Origin: Mauremys mutica
Taxonomy: Eukaryota > Chordata > Testudines > Geoemydidae
Assembly: GCF_020497125.1 (NCBI RefSeq)
Contig: NC_059073.1
Span: forward strand, 144,779,012 to 144,843,011
Direction of reading: 5' to 3'
DNA: 64,000 bases
The position numbers and the translations under genes are program-made. Below, one piece after another: positions 46,213 through 64,000 of this stretch. The notes under the pieces were generated by a model. It had not been told where the DNA came from, did not search any database, and worked only from the letters and a program-made list of their open reading frames with translations. Positions within the stretch are counted from its first letter, which is position 1. Every line of letters starts with the position of its first letter.

Positions 46213-47077
46213 ACAGATGTGAGGGCAGTGCCCTGTTACAGTCCTGCCCCGCTCTAATGCGGCTGTGTAGGAGTGGAAAGAAAGCTTTAACCTAGCACTT
46301 AGGGACGGGGGAAAGGACAGGTTACAACAGTTAAGTCTCCAAAACTCAGACACTATAAGAGGTCAGACCAGAGCACCATAATGGTCCCTTAGTCTACATC
46401 TCTCCACAGCCAGATTAAGTTTATCTCAGGCATTCAAGTCGTTTTCAGCCAGTGAGGGCAGCAGCACTGCAGACTCATCTCAGCTGTGGGTGTGTAAACC
46501 TGAAAGGAAACCCACAGGGCTCAGACAAAAGCAAAGACAGGGCCCCTCCATCCCCGGCTGATTTCCCTTCCCCTCTTTGGAGAGGTATTGAAAAGATCAC
46601 CGAAGTTACTTTCCCATGGCAGCAGCTGCGGTAGTTGCTGTTGGGGGCTGCGAAGAGGTGGGGAGGTACCTATGAGGTAACATCGCCACAGAAGCATGAG
46701 CCACACTATGAATCAGTTGGCAAATGCCTGGACTGAAGATTTTGAAGCTGAATTTAAAGGAGTCATTGTCGTCGACAGCCACAGGCAAGGTGATGAAATT
46801 CTCTGCAACACTTCGTATAAAATCCAATCCAAAAGGGAAGGATCAATTCTCCATTCTCTAGGACCAATGGCCTCCACCTTGTAGATGATACATCTTTAAT
46901 GTCATCCTAGCCAACTTCGGAATGGGGTCATCACTAGATCGAAGGGTCAGATTCTGAACCCCTTACTCCCATTGGATAGTTCCTTACTCCGCCAGCTGGT
47001 CTACTGAGGTGAGTGGGAGCACTCATGGAATCTAGGGCTACTAAACAAAGTAAGAGTAATAGAAACAGGCTCAAAAC

Positions 47078-47506
47078 CAGTGGTTCTCAGCCAGGGTCCG
47101 CGACCCATGGGTGTCCATGAGTAAGTTTCAGGAGGTCCACCAAAATAAACCCGGCTTCAGCCCCAGGTGGCAGGGCTCAGGGAAGGAGCGCCGCCTCCAT
47201 TCTGACTCACCTCAACGGGCCACCCAGCGTGCGGGTCCGCACCAGCAACAAGTTTCACACGAAGTAAAGCAAAACTAATATTCAGGATTTTTATTTTTGT
47301 ACCTATCTTATGCTTTTCTTTTGTATAGTACAGGTAGGTAGGTAGGTAGGGGTGTGTGTATGTGTTTAGCTGTACAACTCAGTTTAATATGGCTTTTCAT
47401 CTGCTGGATATGCAAGAAAACATTTGCTGTGGCACAGGTGGGCCATGGAGTTTTTATAGCATATAGTGGTGGGGTGTCTCAGAAGGAAAAAGGTTGAGAA
47501 CCCCTG
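47078..47506. mobile_element. hAT (Charlie-like) non-autonomous element
   Basis: The left terminus is CAGTGGTTCTCAGCC and the inverted right terminus CAGGGGTTCTCAACC. A (GTAG)n microsatellite lies inside near 47335. The expected 8-bp duplication is not recognisable. Confidence 0.7.
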
Positions 47507-47681
47507 AAAGTCTAAACAGTTCCCAAGTAAATGAAATCTGTAACGGCAAGCCCCTAATAGTATTATCTGCTCTGCTCCTTTCTTGTTGCTAGGAACAATC
47601 TATTTCCAATTATGACCTCAAGGTCAGAGCAAGAACTCGGGAGGTAGTAAACCAAGGTCTCTCCTGGTTGCAGGACAAGTG

Positions 47682-47694
47682 CCCCCCCCCCCCC
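47682..47694 (+). repeat. C13 homopolymer
   Basis: Uninterrupted run of 13 C followed by AAAAC. Confidence 0.9.
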
Positions 47695-47699
47695 AAAAC

Positions 47700-49250
47700 A
47701 GGGATCTCTCCCTCCTTTTGTATCCTGAGATGAAAAGGGTTAAATCAGTGCAAACTATTACTGCTGTACAAATAATGATCAAACAAACCCATCCAAGATA
47801 ATATCAATTTGTATTAAACTGTACACCAAAGAATTTTGTTTGCCAAATATTATACAGCAAAACAGGTCAGTAAGGGCACATATTATATTCCAGACGAAAA
47901 GCCAACTGTGCATGTGTTGATAAATAGAGGCTCCAAATGTAGGATCTCATATACTACCATCAGCTGCTCCAGAACGAAAGCCTAAAATCTTTCACTCTAC
48001 GCTGAGCCAAAAGTCCAGCTCATTAACATTTAATGCTCATTGACAATCTAACACATCACAGAGTTAGAATGTACGAAGAGTATTATAAAGTGGGACAGTT
48101 TCTAACACATGGTTATCTCCATTTCTTCTCCAGACTAACAGACACAGACAGACAGATGCAATGGGGGGGGGGGGAAGGGGGGAAGAGTCAGTATTTGGCA
48201 TCTGACGTGAACAACGTATTACACTTGTCTACGACATTCAGTGATTCTACACAACAGGCTCTCAAACAGATCATCTCAGGACTTCATGGGAGTGTGAACT
48301 TTGGCAAGGAGAGAAACTTTCTATGACTTTGGCTTCCTAGGGGAGAAGTCCAGCAGCAGCAAGGGGTTACTGAGGTGAACAGAGGATTCTTCACCACATG
48401 ACTTGAATACTAACAGGGAGGCATTTCGATCCCAACTTTGCCAGTCATCAGGGATGGCTGACCCAGAGAATGAGGACCGACCCATTCTGGACCTCGGGCC
48501 TGGTGAGTAGTTCAGATCCAGGACTCTCTGAATACAGTTAATTCTGGCATGGTTCTAACAGTTTCCCTGACCAGTGTGGATAGAGAGTCTCTGGGGTACC
48601 CTGCCCCAAATGCCTGAGAACTGCACTGCTGCTATTAAAGCATAGTTCTTCCAAGATGCTTTTCATCTGTAGATCTCAATGCACATGACAGAAAAAAGGT
48701 CAGTTTCATCCCCATTCTATAGACTGGGAAACAGACCTAGAAAAGGGAAGCAGCTAACCCAGGAACAGAACCCTGGTCTCCTGACTCACAGCCCAATGCC
48801 CAATCTGCTGGACCTTGCTAAAAAGCCCCACGTGAAGTGCCTCTAGCTCGGTTAGACTAGATAACACTTCCCATTCCTCCGCAGGAATTACCCTATCAAG
48901 GGAACACAGTGTTAGAACCACGACAACACTAGTTCACCTCTCTCTCCAGCCAGCTGTTAACACACCTTCAATGTTCTATCACATGGACTTTCCTACTGCT
49001 ACGCTGTTAGAGTAATCCATAAGAAATGACCCTCTTCCATCCATATTGCACTATTAAAGAAGCAGAACAAAGACCCAAGTTATTTCCCATTTAGGAACAA
49101 TAATAAAATAAAGGATCCTATTTCTCTCTCCTCCCACCCCCCCGTTAAATCTGTTTAAAATGACAAAAATGTAACCAACTATTTATGGCAACTGTGCAAC
49201 TGAAACCAGTTTCCTGTCTAGCATCTATTCCTTCCATTGTGCTCACGCTA
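47700..49250. other. Intergenic / distal 3' region of STAMBP, no gene seen
   Basis: Mostly unique-looking AT-rich sequence with a G12 run at 48163-48174 and a MIR fragment. No open frame here has splice or family support. Confidence 0.4.
48655..48815 (-). mobile_element. MIR-type SINE
   Basis: The plus strand reads CCCATTCTATAGACTGGGAA, AACCCAGGAACAGAACCC and GCCCAATGCCCAATCTGC, reverse-MIR order. Confidence 0.6.
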
Positions 49251-49254
49251 CTCA

Positions 49255-49260
49255 TTTATT
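49255..49260 (-). terminator. Candidate STAMBP polyadenylation signal (distal)
   Basis: A canonical AATAAA on the minus strand, about 725 bp beyond the stop. It would give a longer 3' UTR than the proximal site. Confidence 0.35.
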
Positions 49261-49744
49261 GTAGGGCTGCTCGTTAGTGGCGGAGCTGTTGGCACCAGTT
49301 TCCCCCCCCCCCCACTACTCTAAAGTAAAAGAACTGAACCATTGATTTGGGGGGGAAAAGATGGCTCATTTCACATTGTTCTCAGCACACAGGAGGTCCA
49401 AATGCGGGTGAAGATGTCACTTACACGAAGACCCCTTTACAGGGGAAGTGAGTGAGTCTCGGCCCCATTGGAGCTTTACAAAAGTCCTGATCAACAGCCC
49501 ACTGAAGTCAACGGAAAGACTTATGACTGTTCAACAGGCTCTGGATCAGACATGAGGGGCAAAAAAAGAAGATGGGCTAAATTTGGTGGATCCGAGTTTG
49601 GAAAGAGCTTCCTTTCAAAGGCTCTCCAGTCAGCCCAATCCAAATTCCAAGCTTTAGGAGCACCGTTATTGCCATGAGTCCTTCTGGAAGGATTGCGGAG
49701 TGACTGATTATTAGGGAGTTAAATAATCCTCATAGTGTTAGCTT

Positions 49745-49750
49745 TTTATT
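49745..49750 (-). terminator. Candidate STAMBP polyadenylation signal (proximal)
   Basis: The minus strand reads AATAAA about 230 bp past the stop codon, embedded in an A-rich tract. A second AATAAA lies at 49260-49255. Either could end the 3' UTR; the choice cannot be made from sequence alone. Confidence 0.4.
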
Positions 49751-49981
49751 TTTTTTTTAAATCCACATTAATATTCCCTTTCACCTCTCAGAATCTCAAC
49801 GTCTCCCGAGACCAGAGAGAGGCCTCAGAGATCTCGTGCGCTCCAAGTGGAGATTACCAACCTCACCGTAATTACTGAAAATCACTCTGTACGGTGGGAA
49901 TCATTTGCTATGGGAGAAAAAGCTTCCCTAGGCCTACAAGTTAGATCTTTTCTGGTAAAGAAGTAGGTTAAGGCAATGGGC

Positions 49982-60475
<10,494 letters not shown>

Positions 60476-60994
60476 TTACATCCACTACTATGCTGTGCTT
60501 GTGTGTTCCTCATCAATAGCAACTTCCAAAGATTAACCTCCTCCCAGGCTCTTTGGGATAGAGACGGTCTTTGCGCAGCACCTGGAACACAATTATGTGT
60601 AATATCAAAGTGTCCAGGAGTTCCAGTCACGGACCAGGACCCCACTGTTCCTGGTGATGTACAAACACTCCTAGTCATTCCACAATAACAATTTCCATTA
60701 AATGATGATAATGGACAACAACAACAATTTCCATTAAAACAAATTCAAACTGGAGTAAAATGGAATAGACCCAGAATACGGCATACTATTCATGATGGCC
60801 CCAATTCAGGGTGATACCGAAGCACAACAGTTGAAGCATGACAGTTGTTCCATTAAAGTCAGTGAGGTTACTCACATACCTCAAAATCTCGCTAACTCAG
60901 GGCCTGCAGAAGGGAAATGAAACCATTTACGCAGCAGCTGGGGAAATCAGCTAATTTCCCCCATTCTTATGACTTAAATAAAAGCGAGCATCTG

Positions 60995-62155
60995 AGTTGA
61001 GAACCAGGAAGAGACAGAGGGAAGAGACCAGGAAGAGACAGTTGAGAACCAATGAACAGAACAGGATAATTATTGACTGATTCATCCCCTGCTGTCCAGT
61101 CCAAGCTTCTAGCAGTCAGAGGCTTAGGACACCCATAGCAAGGGATTGTATCCCTGACCATCTTGGCTAATAGCCATGGATGAACCTATCCTCCATGAAC
61201 TTTTCTTCTTCTTTTTTGAACCCTGTTATACTTTTGGCCTTCACAACATCCCCTGGCAAGGAGTTCCACAGGTTGACTGTGTGTTGTGTGAAGTACTAGT
61301 TTTAAACCTGCTGCCTATTGATTTCATTCAGTGACACCTGGTTCTCGTGTTATGTGAAGGAGTAAATAACACCCCCCCCCATTTACTTTCTCCACACTAG
61401 TCATGATTTTATAGACCCTCAATCATATTCCCCCCTGCCCGCCTCTTGTCATCTCTTTTCCAAGCTGAATAATCTCCGTCTTTTTAATTTCTCCTCATAT
61501 GGAAGCTTTTCCATCCCGCTAATAATTTCTGTTGCTCTTTTCTGTATCTTTCCCGTTTTTTGGAGATGGGGTAACCAGAACTGGATGCAGAGGTGGGCGT
61601 ACCATGGATTTATATATCAGCATTAAATATTTTCCGTCTTATTATCTATCCTTTTCCTAATGGTTCCTAACTGTTAGCATTTTTGACTGGCACTGCACAC
61701 GGAGCAGATGTTTTCGAAGTCATCATGGATAGTTCTCCAAGATCTCTTTCTTGAGTCGTAACAGTCAATTTAGACCCCATCGCTGAGTATGTGTAGTTGG
61801 GATTATGTTTTCCAATGTGCATTACTTTGCGTTTATCAATATTGAATTTCATCTGCCATTTTGTTACCCAGTCACCCAGTTTTGTGCAATCCCTTTGTAG
61901 CTCCTTGCAGTCAGATTTGGTCTGAAACTATCTTGAGTAATTTTTCATCATTTGCAAACTTTGCTACCTCACCCCCTTTCCAGATCATTTATGAATATGT
62001 CGAACAGCACTGGTCCCAGTCCCCTAATGCCTAGAGGGACCCTGCTATTTACCTCTCTCCATTGTGGAACCTGACCATTTCTTCCTACTCTTTGTTGCCT
62101 ATCTTTTAACTAGTTACTGGCTCATGAGAGGACCTTCTCTCTTATCCCAGTGGGA
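60995..62155 (-). mobile_element. CR1-family LINE, RT 3' portion and tail
   Basis: On the minus strand the conceptual product includes FNIDKRKVMHIGKHNPNYTY and KLTVTTQERDLGELS, the C-terminal end of a CR1 RT. It is followed by a diverged 3' region with GGAACTCCTTGCCAGGGG. Stops and frameshifts break the frame. It lies in the STAMBP intron, co-oriented with the gene. Confidence 0.8.
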
Positions 62156-62519
62156 GAAGAGCACCTACTCACAGGGCATATTAATGCTTACACGGCACTC
62201 ACATGTCTAGACTTCAGGCTAAGCAGCTATAAATGCCAACTATGATGTATCTGCTACAAGGCACTTTTGGCTGTGTCACCATCTCACAGCGTGGCATCTG
62301 CTCCAGTGTCTGAACTGGACTTTCAGCCACCCTCCCAGCTAACCAGCTAGGAGCAGCAATAGTGACTGGCAGATACCCAGTGGAGGGAAGAGGGACAGAA
62401 AGGACTAAGCCGTAGCCCAAGGAAGAGTGGTACAAGGAAACAATCAGACCATACCTGACCCAGTAAGAGTTAGAGCTGTCACGGTGATCACAAAGATGAG
62501 CAAAGGGATGGAGTGCAAG

Positions 62520-62890
62520 CAAAGGCTGAGGGAACGATGTTTAGTTTGGAAAAGAGGAGATTAAGGGGGGATATGAGAGAGGTCTTCAGACACTTGAAAG
62601 GCTGCTGTACAAAAGATGGAGAAAAGTTGTTCTCTTGCCACACAAGGCAGGACAAGAGGCGACGGGTTCAAACTACAGCACAGCAGATTTATATTAAATC
62701 TCAGGAAAAAACTTCCTAACTGTAAGAACAGGAGGACAATGGAACAGACTGCCTAGGGAGGTTGCGGTAACTTCTTCACTGGAGGATTCCAAAGGAGGCT
62801 GCATGGTTTAGACACAACAAATCCTGCATCTTGGCAGGGGGTTAGACCACCTGACCCTTACGGTTCCTTCTAACCCTCGGAGTCTATGAC
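62520..62890 (+). mobile_element. CR1 LINE 3' end
   Basis: It starts inside the RT C-terminus (GTTTAGTTTGGAAAAGAGGA, FSLEKRR-like) and continues with AACTTCCTAACTGTAAGAAC and a CCTTCTAACCCTCGGAGTCT tail. It diverges from the minus-strand copy at 60995-62155. Confidence 0.8.
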
Positions 62891-62899
62891 CACAGTTTA

Positions 62900-64000
62900 T
62901 ATTGGAGAGCGCATGTGTGCGCTAAACCTAAGCTGAATTAGAGCTGCAGTCCCGGCTTTCCGGAGCCTAGATTGCTCCTCACCTCTATGGTGAGTGCATA
63001 CACCAGTCCCCAAAGACCAGAGCGAGAATGGCCCAATCGGCCAGCAGCCTATTAATTAGCATGAAAAACATTCCTCATGCCGACTGGTGTTCCTGGCTGG
63101 CCTGCTGCTCCCTGCACGCAGTTGCAAAGCAGGCGACGTGACCCTTGGATCATTGCAAACCACTTTTGAAGCTGAAGAGGAGGGAGAGTCATTCCGATGG
63201 GGCAGGAACAGGAGCTGCACATCTGGGGTGTGGGAAGAAGGCTGGGTTTCAGCACATGCTCCAAAGGGGGATTCCACAGATGAGGAAAAGCTACGTGGCA
63301 GAACCGACATGATCATTAAGGAAAGAGAGGAAACCCAGGTACCATGAAATTAATCAGGTCAGAGAACAGAGACACGAAATAAACCCACCCGTGTGTTACA
63401 AAAGTCTCTGTTTATGTACCCCTTACTCACAGAAGTAACTCCTTACTTGTGGGGGTAAAGGGGGTAAAGAAATACCTATGGCCAGCGAGTCTCACAGCCT
63501 TGGTCTGCAGACTGAGGCTTGCGCTTCAGTGCTAAAACTAGCCATGTAGACGTTCCAGAGCGGGCTCTGAAACCCAGACCCCAAGGTCCAGCCACCCAGG
63601 AACATCTACACAGCTACTTTCAGTGCTGCAGCATGAGCCTGAGTCTGGAGAGACGGGCTCTGAGACTTGCTGCTGCGGGGGGTGTGGGGGGGTGGCTTTT
63701 TGCTGTGTAGGCGTACCTGATGGGGCTACGGGCATGGGTGGGCAAGTGCTGCGGGTTCAGCTTTCAACAACTGCTTTGCCCCGAAAGGGTGACACCACCA
63801 CTTGGCTCCCAGGTGACCTTTGCAGACGCACAAATCGGGAGCAATAGGTCCAGAGGATTGCAATGGGACACAGAGGGTTTCCCCTCCCTCTCACGCACCA
63901 GCGAGAATCCAAGCCAGGCCAACCGGGACTCAAAATCCCTGACCATCTCATGGCTTTTCACTGGCTTGTGTGGAACTGGTGACCTCAGTCCATCAGCCAG
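62900..64000. other. STAMBP intron to right edge, no exon recognised
   Basis: The expected N-terminal STAMBP exon, encoding the first part of the MIT-like domain, was sought on the minus strand and not found. A MITE-like block with GCCATGTAGACGTTCC and GTGTAGGCGTACC lies around 63478-63730. Confidence 0.4.

Noticed and set aside
63757..63961. Open frames near the right edge as the missing STAMBP N-terminal exon
   Set aside because: The translated sequence shows no MIT-like helix pattern and no fitting donor phase for the 60254-60329 exon.

Overview
The window is vertebrate nuclear DNA: genes are split by GT-AG introns and most of the sequence is old interspersed repeat. It looks like a cryptodiran turtle. 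There are two copies of a tRNA-derived SINE of the turtle Cry/PolIII type (15.5 kb and 23.4 kb), many CR1 LINE 3' ends, L2/MIR-like fragments, hAT and Harbinger MITEs, a DIRS tyrosine-recombinase retrotransposon and Penelope-like (PLE) insertions. The species assignment is inference; the repeat types and gene structures are read directly.

Two host genes are present, both on the minus strand. The left gene (coding exons 3,406-16,044) is a complete smooth-muscle gamma-actin, ACTG2: eight coding exons of 126, 129, 111, 85, 162, 192, 182 and 144 bp that sum to 376 codons plus stop. The N-terminal MCEEETTAL and the C-terminal SKPEYDEAG separate it from ACTA2. A candidate non-coding first exon (about 22,141-22,166), a TATA-like box (22,193-22,200) and a perfect SRF CArG box (22,286-22,295) lie upstream. 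The right gene (49,982-60,329, continuing past the right edge) is STAMBP (AMSH), a JAMM-family K63-specific deubiquitinase. Eight coding exons covering 359 residues are visible, with the STAM-binding motif and a complete JAMM signature. The N-terminal start exon is not in the window. STAMBP followed by ACTG2 in the same orientation matches the order on human 2p13.

Layout: 1-3.3 kb, repeat-rich DNA downstream of ACTG2; 3.3-22.3 kb, ACTG2 with a 6-kb first intron holding a CR1 fragment and a 725-bp Harbinger element; 22.3-49.2 kb, intergenic DNA dominated by repeats: Cry SINE, MIR, hAT MITEs with perfect 8-bp target duplications (29.9 and 35.0 kb), an LTR-like block with tandem repeats (33.3-34.4 kb), a decayed CR1 (35.7-37.9 kb), a DIRS element with nearly open RT/RNase H and tyrosine-recombinase frames (39.3-43.3 kb), and two head-to-head inverted PLE copies between an 11-bp target duplication (44.2-45.8 kb); 49.2-60.3 kb, STAMBP; 60.3-64 kb, STAMBP intron with CR1 copies.

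The two host genes are unrelated in function; their adjacency is conserved synteny. I found no CRISPR array, operon or unknown multigene system. The least ordinary structures are the DIRS element (apparently a single in-frame stop in its RT frame, intact recombinase residues, 96%-like inverted arms), the inverted PLE pair, and a 475-bp foldback element inside a STAMBP intron.
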